From positions 46,511,114-46,575,113 of the forward strand of contig NC_059079.1 of the NCBI RefSeq assembly GCF_020497125.1: 64,000 nucleotides of DNA, read 5' to 3'. Position 1 is the first letter of the stretch. The number at the start of each line of letters is the position of its first letter. The notes beneath the pieces are model-generated. The model ran no database searches and had not been told where the DNA came from. It saw only the letters and a list, made by a program, of their open reading frames with translations. The translations under genes and the position numbers were made by a program. Positions 10,915 to 21,163 of the stretch are shown here, piece by piece. This DNA is from Mauremys mutica. Taxonomy: Eukaryota > Chordata > Testudines > Geoemydidae.

Positions 10915-13900
10915 CTAAAGGTCCAGCCGATGAGGAGGCCTTCTGTCTCTAGGTGGATTACGGCGAACTACTGGTGTTATTGCACCCGAAAGCACTAGGG
11001 GCTCAGGGTCCGCAGCACGAACAGGTGAGGAGGTGGTATCAGCTCGTGCTGGGCAAAGGGGTATCTCAGCCGCCGGCAGTAATGGAGGAGAACAGTCAGA
11101 AACAGGTGACTTGTGATTCGATCCCTCACCAGAAGAGGTGAAGTCAGACCCCTCAACTGCAGATGGGTCCTGAGGACTGGCATGACCTGGCAACAGCTGA
11201 TCTACATGTCGCCGCCAGGTAAGATTCCCTGCAGTCCGGACTGTGTAGGAAACAGGTCCTGTTTGAGTGATGACTGTGGCCGGAACCCATTTAGCTCTGG
11301 AAGTATAATTCCGAGCCAAAACTGGCTGTCCCGGGCTAAAGGTTCGGTCTTTTGCTCTGGGTGCCCGTCTGATGACTTGATATTGCTGCTGATGTTGCAC
11401 AATTTGTCGGGGTTCAGAAGGTTTCAGCAGATCAAAGCAAGTGCGCAGCTGTCGTCCCATCATTAGAAAGGCCGGAGATGCGTGGGTCGTAGCATGAGGT
11501 GTGTTTCTGTAGGAAAGTAAAAAGGTATCCAGACGCTTTTGAATGGAGTGTTGTCCCCTTGCTGATTTCAAAGCGTTTTTCATTGTCTGCACAAATCTTT
11601 CAGCTAATCCGTTGGTGGACGGATGATATGGTGCTGACGTGATGTGGTGTATCCCATTTGCTTTCATAAAATTTTGAAACTCCTGAGAAACGAACTGCGG
11701 TCCGTTGTCGCTCACAAGTTGTTCTGGCAGACCAAAACGACTAAAGAGTCCTCGTAGTTTTTGGATAGTACTCTCTGCAGAAGTGGACTGCATTATAGAG
11801 ACTTCTGGCCATTTAGAATGGGCATCTATTGCCACCAAGAACATGCTTCCTTCAAGGGGGCCAGCAAAGTCAACGTGAATACGTTGCCACGGGTTTTCAG
11901 GCCAGTCCCATGGGTGTAGGGGTGCCCACTGGGGTGCATTCCTCACACCCTGACATGACATACAAGCTTTTGCCTTCTCTTCAATAGCGCTGTCCAGTCC
12001 AGGCCACCAAAAATAGCTTCGTGCAATTTCCTTCATGCGCACTATTCCACAGTGACCGGAATGTAGCTGTTCTAACATCTGTGATCTCAGTGGTGGTGGA
12101 ATAATGACACGTCTCCCCCACAACAAACAACCAGATTGGACCGATAACTCCATCCGCTTGGACATGTAGGGAACAAGGTCGGATGAGACCGGAGAGGTTT
12201 GTCGAGATGTTCCATGCATCACCAGGTCCATAACGTGGGACAATACTGGGTCAACGCGAGTTGCCTTCTTTATCTGAGTAGCAGTGATGGGTGTATTCTC
12301 TACCTGTTCAAAGTAGAAGATTACCTTGTGGGCACTATCTTGGTGTTTGACCGGCAAAGGCAACCTTGAGAGGCCATCTGCATTGCCTTTTAGAGTGGAT
12401 TTCCGATATTTGATTTCATATGTGTGTGCTGAAAGTAACAATGCCCAACGTTGCATACGACTAGCAGCTAATGGGGGAATGCCTGTGTAAGGTCCAAAAA
12501 TTGATGTCAGAGGTCGATGGTCTGTGAGAAGAGTAAATTTTCGCCCAAACAGGTACTGATGAAACTTCCGAATTCCAAAAACAATTCCTAATGCCTCACG
12601 TTCGATTTGGGCGTAGTTAGTTTCTGCTTTGCTTAGAGTGCGTGAAGCAAAAGCAATAGGTCTCTCTTCTCCTGAAGGCATAATATGTGACACGACTGCT
12701 CCCACTCCATAAGGGGAGGCATCGCAGGCCAATTGCAGTGGTAAGGATGGATCAAAGTGCGTTAGAACTTCAGAATTTAGCAATGCATCCTTAGCTTTGT
12801 TAAACGCAACATCACAGGCTTCAGTCCACTTCCAGGCCTTGTTCTGCCCAAGGAGCTCATGAAGTGGTTTTAGCAGTGTGGCTAACTGTGAGATGAACTT
12901 TCCATAATAGTTCAGGAGTCCTAGAAACGAGCGCAGCTGGCTTACATTTCGAGGTGGGGGAGCCTCCACAATAGCTTTAACTTTTGCAGGGGCCTTATGA
13001 AGACCTGCAGAATCAATGATATGTCCCAAATATTCAACAGAGGGCTTGAAGAATTCACACTTGTCTTTGCGAACTCGTAGGCCATACTCTTCCAGTCTTT
13101 GTAGGGTAGCCTCTAAATTCTTTAAGTGATCCTCTTCATTTCTTCCAGTGACCAGGATATCATCCAGATAGCACTGAACTCCTGACAAGCCACACAAGAT
13201 CTGGTCCATAGCCCTCTGGAACAGGGCGGGAGCAGATGTTATTCCGAAGGGTAGACGACAGTATCGATAAAGCCCCTTATGAGTCACAATAGTCAACAGC
13301 TCTTGGGACTTTTCATCGACGTGCATCTGTAAATATGCTTGACTCAGATCAATCTTACTGAACTTTTGTCCCCCAGCCAGGCCTGCGAAGAGGTCATCGA
13401 TGCGGGGAAGTGGGTATTGCTCTGCACACAACACTGGGTTGACAGTGACTTTAAAATCACCGCAAATCCGGAGAGAGCCATCTTTCTTCACGATTGGAAC
13501 GATAGGAGTGGCCCATGAGCTATGGGTAACTGGTATTAGGACTCCATTGGTGACCAGGCGCTCCAGGTCTGCTTCAACTTTTGGCCTGATGGCATATGGC
13601 ACAGTTCGGGCTTTCAGATATTTTGGTGGACTGCCAGGTTTAATGTTCAATGTCACAGTGATTCCCTTCATACTTCCCAAATCATCTCCAAAAACAGCAG
13701 CATGTTTCCTTAGTATAGGGGTTAGACTGGTTTCTTCTTTAGTCATCCGGTGCACTTCTGCCCAGTTCAGTTGAATCTTCCCAAGCCAAGACCTACCCAT
13801 TAAGGCTGGGTAGTTACCTCTCACCACAAACAGTGGCAATTTAGCCGCCCGTCCATTGAGCTCCACCTTAACATCAATAGTGCCCAACATGGGCACAGCT

Positions 13901-14910
13901 TCTCCCGTATACGTCTTCAGAACAGTTTTTGTTGCCTTAAGCGGAAGATGCTGTAGCTTTTCTTTATACACAGTCTCGGAGATCAGTGAGACGACTGCAC
14001 CGGTGTCCAGTTCCATGCGTATACATTTGCCATCCAATAACGGGGTTACCCAGTATTCATGTGAGCCCATTGCCAAAGACAAAACATGCAGTGGCACTTC
14101 CTCTTGCGATGAGGTGTCACCTTGATCATCCTGGGTCTGCTCTAGGGTATGCAGGGTTCCTCTTTTTGTCAGCCAGACCACAGGCCTCTTTTTCTTTTGT
14201 TTACAGGCACACTCAATGTGTCCCTTTTTGCCACAGTGTCGACACACCAGGTCCTTACACCAGCATTCTGATGCCTGGTGACCTGGCTTACCACAGCGGT
14301 AACATTCTTGACTCTGCACAGTTTTGTGGGTCGGTTCTTGTGACACTTTTTGCACCCTAGGGGGTGCACCGATGTATTGTGCCTCCCTTGTAGCCAGTTC
14401 CATGGAGACAGCAATATCAACAGCCTTCTGTAAGGTAAGCTGAGCCTCTGTCAGTAGGCGCTTCCGTATAGCTTCACTGTACAGGCCACACACTAACCTG
14501 TCACGCAGGGCATCATGTAACATTTCTTTAAATTCACAGTGTTCTGCTAGCTTTTTTAAAATGGCTACAAATTGTACAACTGTTTCATCTTCCTTTTGGT
14601 CTCTTTTGTGGAACCTATATCTTTCAGCAATTACCAGTGGTTTTGGGGAGAAATGAGACCCCAGGATTTCCACAATGTCACTGTAAGATTTAGTCTCAGG
14701 CTTAACAGGGTGTAGTAAGCTGCGTAGCAGAGAGTAGGTTTTAGCCCCTACAACAGTTAAGAATATTGGCACTTTCTTTGCTTCTGTAATGTCATTTGCA
14801 ATACCAAAAAGCTCAAAACGCTCAGTATACACATGCCACTGCTCTGTATTCTCATCAAAAGGCTCCAGGGGCCTGGTCAGAGTAGCCATGATTTTTAGTT
14901 TCACTTTCAC
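10915..14910 (-). CDS. Gypsy Gag-Pol polyprotein, 1331 aa, apparently intact
   Basis: One uninterrupted frame that encodes the particle and replication proteins of the retrotransposon. Gag fills about residues 8-200. Two CCHC zinc knuckles follow at 203-216 and 223-236 (CYRCGKPGHQASEC, CRHCGKKGHIECAC). The aspartic protease site LDTGA is at 301-305. The reverse transcriptase spans about 420-620 with KIDLSQAY near 519 and catalytic YLDD at 581-584. RNase H has D730 and D797. The integrase has an HHCC finger (H950, H953, C983, C986) and a DD35E triad (D1014, D1068, E1104), then a GPVSYTV block near 1218. No chromodomain is seen. Gag and Pol are fused in frame, so no frameshift is required. The first Met is MKVKLKI; the Met at codon 8 (MATLTRPLEP) starts the Gag-like part and may be the real start. 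All catalytic residues that I checked are present. Confidence 0.93.
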   Translation of the reverse strand: MKVKLKIMATLTRPLEPFDENTEQWHVYTERFELFGIANDITEAKKVPIFLTVVGAKTYSLLRSLLHPVKPETKSYSDIVEILGSHFSPKPLVIAERYRFHKRDQKEDETVVQFVAILKKLAEHCEFKEMLHDALRDRLVCGLYSEAIRKRLLTEAQLTLQKAVDIAVSMELATREAQYIGAPPRVQKVSQEPTHKTVQSQECYRCGKPGHQASECWCKDLVCRHCGKKGHIECACKQKKKRPVVWLTKRGTLHTLEQTQDDQGDTSSQEEVPLHVLSLAMGSHEYWVTPLLDGKCIRMELDTGAVVSLISETVYKEKLQHLPLKATKTVLKTYTGEAVPMLGTIDVKVELNGRAAKLPLFVVRGNYPALMGRSWLGKIQLNWAEVHRMTKEETSLTPILRKHAAVFGDDLGSMKGITVTLNIKPGSPPKYLKARTVPYAIRPKVEADLERLVTNGVLIPVTHSSWATPIVPIVKKDGSLRICGDFKVTVNPVLCAEQYPLPRIDDLFAGLAGGQKFSKIDLSQAYLQMHVDEKSQELLTIVTHKGLYRYCRLPFGITSAPALFQRAMDQILCGLSGVQCYLDDILVTGRNEEDHLKNLEATLQRLEEYGLRVRKDKCEFFKPSVEYLGHIIDSAGLHKAPAKVKAIVEAPPPRNVSQLRSFLGLLNYYGKFISQLATLLKPLHELLGQNKAWKWTEACDVAFNKAKDALLNSEVLTHFDPSLPLQLACDASPYGVGAVVSHIMPSGEERPIAFASRTLSKAETNYAQIEREALGIVFGIRKFHQYLFGRKFTLLTDHRPLTSIFGPYTGIPPLAASRMQRWALLLSAHTYEIKYRKSTLKGNADGLSRLPLPVKHQDSAHKVIFYFEQVENTPITATQIKKATRVDPVLSHVMDLVMHGTSRQTSPVSSDLVPYMSKRMELSVQSGCLLWGRRVIIPPPLRSQMLEQLHSGHCGIVRMKEIARSYFWWPGLDSAIEEKAKACMSCQGVRNAPQWAPLHPWDWPENPWQRIHVDFAGPLEGSMFLVAIDAHSKWPEVSIMQSTSAESTIQKLRGLFSRFGLPEQLVSDNGPQFVSQEFQNFMKANGIHHITSAPYHPSTNGLAERFVQTMKNALKSARGQHSIQKRLDTFLLSYRNTPHATTHASPAFLMMGRQLRTCFDLLKPSEPRQIVQHQQQYQVIRRAPRAKDRTFSPGQPVLARNYTSRAKWVPATVITQTGPVSYTVRTAGNLTWRRHVDQLLPGHASPQDPSAVEGSDFTSSGEGSNHKSPVSDCSPPLLPAAEIPLCPARADTTSSPVRAADPEPLVLSGAITPVVRRNPPRDRRPPHRLDL

Positions 14911-14994
14911 AGTCAGTGCAACAAGCAGCTTTTTTGTTTGTTTGTTCTTTACCTTAACTTCTACTTCCTTCTGTTACTGGAGCAGCACCGGAGT

Positions 14995-15010
14995 CTCACC
15001 CTCGTCGCCA
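14995..15010 (-). promoter_or_regulatory. primer binding site
   Basis: One base after the 5' LTR the minus strand reads TGGCGACGAGGGTGAG. TGG matches the universal CCA end of a tRNA. I could not assign the tRNA from memory. Confidence 0.6.
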
Positions 15011-15011
15011 G

Positions 15012-15202
15012 TGTTCTAACCTTGGGGCAGCCGGTGTAGGAAGCAATCACTTGAGGCCAGAGAGCAGGCAGCTAACCAAAACCTCCATTTTATTTACATA
15101 TATACAGAGAGCACCTCAGCCGGTTGAAACCGGTTGAGCTAACCCATAATAATCTAACTCAGTTGCCATAGCAACAAAACCATGACAACCAAATACACAA
15201 CA
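15012..15202 (-). repeat. Gypsy 5' LTR
   Basis: Same 191-bp unit as 10593-10783 with one difference near the TGTT end on the plus strand. It drives transcription toward lower coordinates. Only about 100 bases separate it from the Gag-Pol start. Confidence 0.92.
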
Positions 15203-15207
15203 CAGGA
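15203..15207. other. target site duplication of the Gypsy element, right
   Basis: CAGGA, matching 10588-10592. Confidence 0.85.
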
Positions 15208-15491
15208 GAGGGCTATACATTGCAGAGCACAGTTTGGGGAAAATTCAAGACAAGGATGGTGTTGAGGTTTACTCTGCTGGTTGTAACCAAGGCTGGTGGA
15301 AGCCAGATTTGGGCTGTGGGATTGTAGAAAGGCTGCTGTGGTCAGAGCTGCTGTCTAGCACACAGACACTCAGTGTGACCTGCATGCTGGTAGACTGATT
15401 GTAGCAGCCCACATTACAGCAAAGCATTGTAAAGCACCTAATTTTAAAGAGCAAGTTGTGACAACCCTTCACTGGTCTGGATCATACCCCA
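15208..15491 (+). mobile_element. LTR-like repeat, family A, right part
   Basis: Continues the family interrupted at 10592. It aligns by eye with 38880-39130, sharing GAAGCCAGA, AGCAAAGCATTGTAA/GAG and GTGACAACCCTTCACT. The end near CATACCCCA is approximate. Confidence 0.55.
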
Positions 15492-15533
15492 CCATGTGGA
15501 ACACATATATACTAAGCATGTGCAACCTTTTAT

Positions 15534-15636
15534 CATATTTTGTTAATAAATTTCATTTTTACCATAAACCAACTCAGTGCACTGTTTAAATGGAAGGGTG
15601 CATTTACCTCAGTTAAGTTAATAAAATGTGATGCGT
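15534..15636 (+). repeat. inserted copy of the 103-bp direct duplication
   Basis: Identical to 10452-10554. The ten bases TATCATATTT occur on both sides (15531-15540 and 15636-15645), so the copy looks inserted into an older TATCATATTTGTACAGGG site. Without the Gypsy the two copies would lie about 364 bases apart. Confidence 0.8.
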
Positions 15637-15682
15637 ATCATATTTGTACAGGGATCATGGTGTATACTGCCACATACCACGA

Positions 15683-15802
15683 GGAGAGAAGGTAGAGGGT
15701 GGGATTTTCAAAAGACCTCAACTTTGCCCTTCCTCCCTTCATTGGCTTAACTCCATTCTGATTGGTCTCTGCTTCTGTAAATCCCACCCTCTATCTTCTC
15801 TC
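15683..15802. repeat. fold-back repeat
   Basis: Arms 15683-15707 and 15778-15802 are complementary at 24 of 25 positions (AGAGGGTGGGATTT core). Related to the common sauropsid fold-back repeats with GGGATTTTCAAAAG ends. Confidence 0.6.
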
Positions 15803-16940
15803 CTTCCTTTTCACTTCATACAAATGTAGCCCAGGTGATAGGCATCAAAACAGTTCCCAAACTATTCACACAAAGGCTCAGATCCAGCAGATGACTCTGT
15901 ATGAAGAGAGACTTGCTCTCCCCCAGGACCCACTAATTCAATCAATGCAGAGATCCATCCTTATAGAGCAACTTGACGGATTGAGGCCAAAATTTGGTCA
16001 AGTAACACACCCTTACACACAGAAAGAGGCAGTTGTCTACACAGCTGGAGCAGCAATACACTTTTACGCATTCTGTGCAAATACCTATTTGCATGAATGA
16101 AGACCACCCAGACACATTTGTTGCAAACTTCCAAATCTGTCCTCTGGAGCTAGACTGAAATATTTATTGCCTTACAAAGCCATCCTGGGTTGCAACTGAA
16201 GAAGTGAATAGAGTGGTGATAGAATGACATCTGAATTAACCCTATTATATTGGAATTATGGCACTTTCACAACATAATCTGGGGTTCAGTGAATCTTTGC
16301 ATGTTACAGAGACATTACAGAGAACAGTTGAGTTAAATCCTCTAACAGGAGAACATCATTTTTGTTAAGGAACAAGGAATTAATTGACTCAGCTACTTAT
16401 GGAAATTTGTACTGATTTTTTAAATAAACATGGTGCTACAAAGATCACCCAAATGAAGAAACAATATACTGGGCTATATGGACTCCTGATCTTCTCTGTT
16501 AAGGCAATTCCTAATGCGAGATTGGAGGAAGTGCCTGATAACCCCAAGGATGACTTTGAGATGTCACCGTTTGTTGTTATCCCTGCTCAAGCGGTGCTAG
16601 TGTCTTGTCACAGATCTGTTGTCTCCCCACTGAGACTCATAAGGAACATCTAGAAGTGTTCAAAGAGGGTAAGGACCTCTGGGACAGATCCAAAGGTGGA
16701 GTCCTGTTATTTAGAAAATACTAGAAATTATCCAGCCAGGTGCTCTGCTCTCTGACATTGAGCAGGGCAGTCTGCTCCTGGAAATTACCCTGCTATTGAA
16801 ACAGCAGCCTATCTACAAGATGAGGAAGGCAGACTGGTATAGAAGACCTTGTACAAATGAAGAAGTTACCCAGACAGTACTGCCCTAGATGATGCTGCCC
16901 CAGATGACACAGGATCACTGAAGGTAGAGCCAAACGAGCG
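15803..16940. other. noncoding or strongly decayed retroelement
   Basis: Frames of 112 and 89 codons (15762-16100, 16384-16653) show no domain that I can name. The right side may be upstream pol of the decayed Gypsy copy that follows. Confidence 0.35.
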
Positions 16941-17720
16941 CAGAGCATCCTATGTCCTGACCATAGTGGATCACTACACCAAATTCCTGGTTGCCACACC
17001 CTTCTGGGAGATCCCAGCCAGAGAAACTGCAGAAGCCATCTGGTGATACTTTGTCCAGCCCTATGGCCACTAAGGTGCTTATGAAATAAGGCCTTCCCTT
17101 TGTGTCCCAGACGTTCAAGGAATTATGTTCTGTGTATGGTAACCATAAACTAAGGACAACAGACTATCGCCCACAAAGTAATGGCTTGTGAGAGTAAATC
17201 AATCAGATCCTGTTAGCAGGGCATAGGACACTGTCAGACATAACGTGGAGATACTGGCCTTCTTAGCTGCCAGAGCTGACCCATGTGTATCACGTAACAA
17301 TAAAATATAACCCCCTACTTCCTGATGTTCAGCAGGAATAGCCAGTTGTCAATAGACACAACCCTAGTCGGATAACCTGGAGCCCCAGGAAACCAGGATC
17401 CAGGACCCCGGATTGTGAGGTTCACCAATGCCTCTGTGATATGGGCTTGATCAAGGCCCCTAACATTGGCCACACTTGAGACAAGCAGAAACAGAGCTTT
17501 GACAGACACAAGTGCCTGGACATTGGTGGTGGGGCACAGGGGGAAAACCAGCTACTCAAGCAGCAGATGCACTCCAAAACTGGATGCAACCTAGGGCCCT
17601 AAACTATATGTTGTTTCTGGGATCCCAAATGGCCAGTATACAAGATCAGAGCACAGTAGGCAGATAAATCAGAGAATATGGTCCACTGGAATATGCTGAA
17701 ACCTTGACATTTTGAGCCCC
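16941..17720 (+). pseudogene. decayed Gypsy-type integrase
   Basis: Plus-strand fragments in shifting frames match a Gypsy integrase in order. They are YVLTIVDHYTKFLVATPF with ARETAEAIW (from about 16948), then FKELCSVYG, KLRTTDYRPQSNGL (about 17150-17190), PYFLMFSRN with LSIDTT (about 17315-17360) and a C-terminal VYKIRAQ/NMLKP piece near 17635-17700. There are frameshifts and stop codons, including a stop at the position after NGL, just before the catalytic Glu region. The element is unrelated in sequence detail to the intact Gypsy at 10593-15202. It once served for insertion of cDNA and is now dead. Confidence 0.65.
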
Positions 17721-18740
17721 AGCCACCAAACAGGGTGGGAGATGGTGATCCTAATCCTAGTAGCCAGAAGGCAAGGGCAAGAGGAGTCACTGACCCCCAC
17801 TAGTAGGATGTCTCAGACTGAGGGGAGAGCCCCACCAGATGCAACCAACCCTGCTCCTGGCCCCAAAGCTGGGAAGGATAAGAGTGAGGAAGTAAACACC
17901 CCAAAGTCTGGCTCCATTACAGGGAAGAAAAAGGAAGAGGTAGGATCCATTCAGAAGGTAGCACCTGAGCCTGACCCAGTAGTGGGGCACAGAGTGATGA
18001 GGCAGGAGCACCCTGGCGATCTCAAAGGCCAGCTAGGGGGATTCCCCCACCAACTGACAGCAGTGTGGAGTATGGCCTAGACAGCAGGTATGCCTGCCAT
18101 CTGATGGTGGGTGTGGGACTGGATAGAACCTCTTCCCTTTACCCCAAAACCAGGATCACCAAACCAGACTGTCTGGGTGGAATGCCACAAGAACATAACA
18201 TTAGCTATGCACCAGCCGTCAGGGTTTGGAGCAGATCGGGGTTAGGGGGCAAGATGACAAAACAGGCCCAGAGTGTTTGGAGAGAGAACAAAGCAGCAGC
18301 CATCACCCCAGGAACAGCAGAACCAGCAAGGGGAAGACAGACACGAAAGCTCAGGGGTGTGACAATTGAACTAAAAACTGCTATGGTGCAGATGGGGAGC
18401 CAGCAGTCACACAGGTGATTGCAAAGGGGATTCCTGAAGACACAGCCTGGAACCAACCAATAGGACAGCAGAGACCATGAACCAGGACGCCTCATTCTGG
18501 GCTCACTGCATATACTGATGTGACAGTACACAGATGGGCTGGATTGACCCAAGGGATTTGCATTAACACAAGGCAAAGAGTCTCTGTGTGTCTAGCTAGG
18601 CATGCAGTAGGGGGTGTTGAGGACTGTGAGTTGTATGCTATACCATGGGCAAGGGAGTCTGTAACCCCTACTGAAAGGGCCTTTCCCTGGGTTAGATAAG
18701 AGTGTTTATTGTTAAGCATGGTACTGTTTCCAGCAGGTTA
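17721..18740 (+). other. possible 3' part of the decayed Gypsy element
   Basis: GC-moderate DNA with a 122-codon frame at 17712-18080 rich in Pro, Lys and Glu, continuing from the integrase remnant. No envelope or other domain was recognised and no LTR was found. Confidence 0.3.
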
Positions 18741-20455
18741 ACGCTGGCCCACCGAGGAGGAAGGTTTTATATTTGTGCACAGGCACATGGCTAGGACCCC
18801 TTCCCCAACACTGGGAATCCCCCCTCTGATAGTTTCATACAAGTTATTGTCCTTAATAAAAATAGTCACTGGAATTGAACTTCATAGTGTCCTACTACAA
18901 ACAAACAGTCTTATTATTAATTTTGGCATGCAAATGACTTTTGTTTCTCCCGCCTTGGACAAGAAAAACCTTTCCAGAAAGGGGAGCTCACTTGTATATT
19001 TCTGTTGGAACACCCGACTGTGAGATAATTATATGACCACTGCTCTGAATTCACATATCATGGGTTTAATGTGTTTTTGCTTTCTTTTTGGAATAAAGAA
19101 GTGGACAGCTTTGGTTTTGAGAGTCATAAGATCTTTGAATGTGTTAAGTGTGCCAAATAGAGGGTGTGATCCTGGATCTTTATTCACAGCAAACTTCTGT
19201 ATACAAGTTTGGTTAACAAACCTTTATTCCTCAAGGCTATATTTTCAGTAATATTTTGATAAAGTCACATTAACTCATGCATGACACTTCAAGTAACAAA
19301 CCATTTTCAGCCTCCACCACCTCCAGGTAGGATCTAGCCCTTAAGAATTTAACACATATAGCATTGCTAAATCATGTCCCACTAAAACTTGTCAATCCTG
19401 CCCTATAATATTAGATTACTTAATGTCAAATGATTTATCCATAAGAATTAATGTCTTCCTAATTAGTTGGTGTTTGTACTTGATTAAGGTGTTTTGGAAT
19501 GTGTTTCACATGCAGCTCTGGAAATACTAGAACAAAGGTGAAAGCATTTTTCCACTGCTGATTTCAGTTGAAATGTAATATTGAATTTGACTGAGCTACA
19601 GTTACAGTAATGCAAGACAGGAACAATGCTATGGTACAGTGACACTTTATTTTAGGTAATATAGTCATAAATAACTAAATGAAACCTCAGCAGAGAATAC
19701 TACAGGTTGAGTTTTTCCAAATACTGATAGAAAATCTAGATGACTGGATGTAATAATGAGATTACCATTTTTTGTTTTGTTCAGGTACAGAGTGACTTCA
19801 TTATATTATCACATAATGAAGGTTTTAAAATTTAATTAGAAACAAGTAGGAACAAAATAAATATATTCAGTGATTACTAGGTTACTGATGTAGTTATTAA
19901 TGACAGAAAGTAGCTTATAAAATTATTGTACATTTCAAACTGTCAGAGTTGCCTGAACTTTCCCAGATATTCCCTGAATACAGTGGTGATGGAACGACTT
20001 TTATAGTGGGGGTGCTGAAGGTGAAAACTATGTATTTGGGTTATTACTGCTTCAAGCAGCACCCCTAGTTCCAGCACCTAACGTGAATATTCTTGATTTC
20101 CCCCCCTCCCCGCCGCCTCTTTTTGGGTATGGGTGGGTGGAGACAGGGTTGGATTCAGGTTACAGATTCAGATTTAAGTGTCAGAGGGTGAATCAAGTTT
20201 GGGACCAACTTTGTGGGTACCTACTGGATTTGGATATTCAGATGCAACTTTTGCAGCTAGAACCATCTCCCATCAGAATAGCTCATGGACCCAAGATGGT
20301 GGTAACCTTCTAGTAAGTTATTATATAGTGCTGCATTTGAGCCTAATGCCAGTGTAGGGAGAGTGACTCTTATTCTGCAAGCCTGCAATGTCTTCATGGT
20401 AGCTTTTGACTAGGTTTCAGTGTCATTTGTTCCCAGTTCCTTGTCCCAGCTACTG
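18741..20455. other. noncoding, no recognised feature
   Basis: AT-rich. The tract at 20145-20260 has repeated GGATTCAG/GATTTGGATATTCAGAT motifs and may be a diverged repeat. Confidence 0.45.
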
Positions 20456-20469
20456 ATATCTGTCATCTT

Positions 20470-20665
20470 TAAAGCTATAAGTAGCATGGGTGAGTCAACT
20501 GCTGCCGCTCCCCCATCGACTCCGCCTGCACCTCTCGCAGCAGTGCAGTATAGGAGTCGATGGGAGAGCGCTTGGGGGTCGATTTATCGCATCTACTCTA
20601 GACGCGATAAATCGACCCCAGCTGGATCGATTGCTGCCTGTCAATCTGGTGGGTAGTGTAGAACC
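20470..20665. mobile_element. MITE fragment with a perfect internal hairpin
   Basis: The arms GGGGTCGATTTATCGC (20575-20590) and its exact complement (20604-20619) flank a 13-base loop with TCTAGAC. CGCTCCC/GGGAGAGCG blocks lie outside. It recalls the centre of a turtle Harbinger-type MITE. The outer ends are not clear. Confidence 0.55.
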
Positions 20666-20821
20666 ACAAACAGATGCATGGGCACACCATCAGAATAGTG
20701 GACCTCACCATATAAGACCAGAGAAGATGTATTTCCCTGTGTAAGAATACTTAGCTATCATTCAGAACCTTAACATCCTTCCTTGCCACCACCACCCCCC
20801 CCGCCCCCAACACACACGCAC

Positions 20822-21132
20822 CAGGGGCGGCTCTATGTTTTTTGCTGCCCCAAGCATTACAGTCAAGCGGCCTTTGGCAGCATGCCTGCGGACAGTCTGC
20901 TGGTCACATGGATTTGGCGGCATTTCTTCAGGTGATCTGCTGGTCCCGCACCTTCGGCACCCGCCGCCAAATTGCCGCAGAAGCCGTGGGACTGGCAGAC
21001 CTCCCGCAGGCATGCTGCTGAAGGCGGCCTGACTGCCGCCCTCCCACCCCCCGCGGCATGCCGCCCTCCCACCCCCCGCGGCATGCCGCCCCAGGCACAC
21101 ACTGGCTGCGCTGGTGCCTGGAGCCGCCCCTG
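20822..21132. mobile_element. hAT MITE, 311 bp
   Basis: Termini CAGGGGCGGCTCTA and, reversed, CAGGGGCGGCTCCA. Flanking octamers ACACGCAC (20814-20821) and ACACACAC (21133-21140) differ at one base, but lie in CA-rich DNA, so the duplication is less certain. Internally a CCGCCCTCCCACCCCCCGCG unit is present twice in tandem. Confidence 0.78.
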
Positions 21133-21163
21133 ACACACACACACTCTCTCTCTCTCTCTCTTT
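21133..21163. repeat. (CA)n(CT)n microsatellite
   Basis: A CA run passes directly into a CT run next to the hAT end. Confidence 0.85.

Larger units (their letters stand above)
10593..15202 (-). mobile_element. complete Gypsy (Ty3-like) LTR retrotransposon
   Basis: A 4610-bp element on the minus strand with two 191-bp LTRs, a CAGGA duplication, a primer-binding-like site, one intact Gag-Pol frame and a purine tract. The domain order (protease, reverse transcriptase, RNase H, integrase) is that of Gypsy elements. There is no envelope frame. The LTRs differ at a single position (tgttA against tgttC), so the insertion is recent. It lies inside LTR family A. It is the only mobile element here with an apparently full coding capacity. 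Confidence 0.93.

Noticed and set aside
11113..14420. Plus-strand and alternate minus-strand frames inside the Gypsy
   Set aside because: They are shadows of the Gag-Pol frame.
20811..21163. Perfect 8-base duplication for the 311-bp hAT element
   Set aside because: The flanks are CA-repeat-like and differ at one base, so the duplication is not counted as proof.
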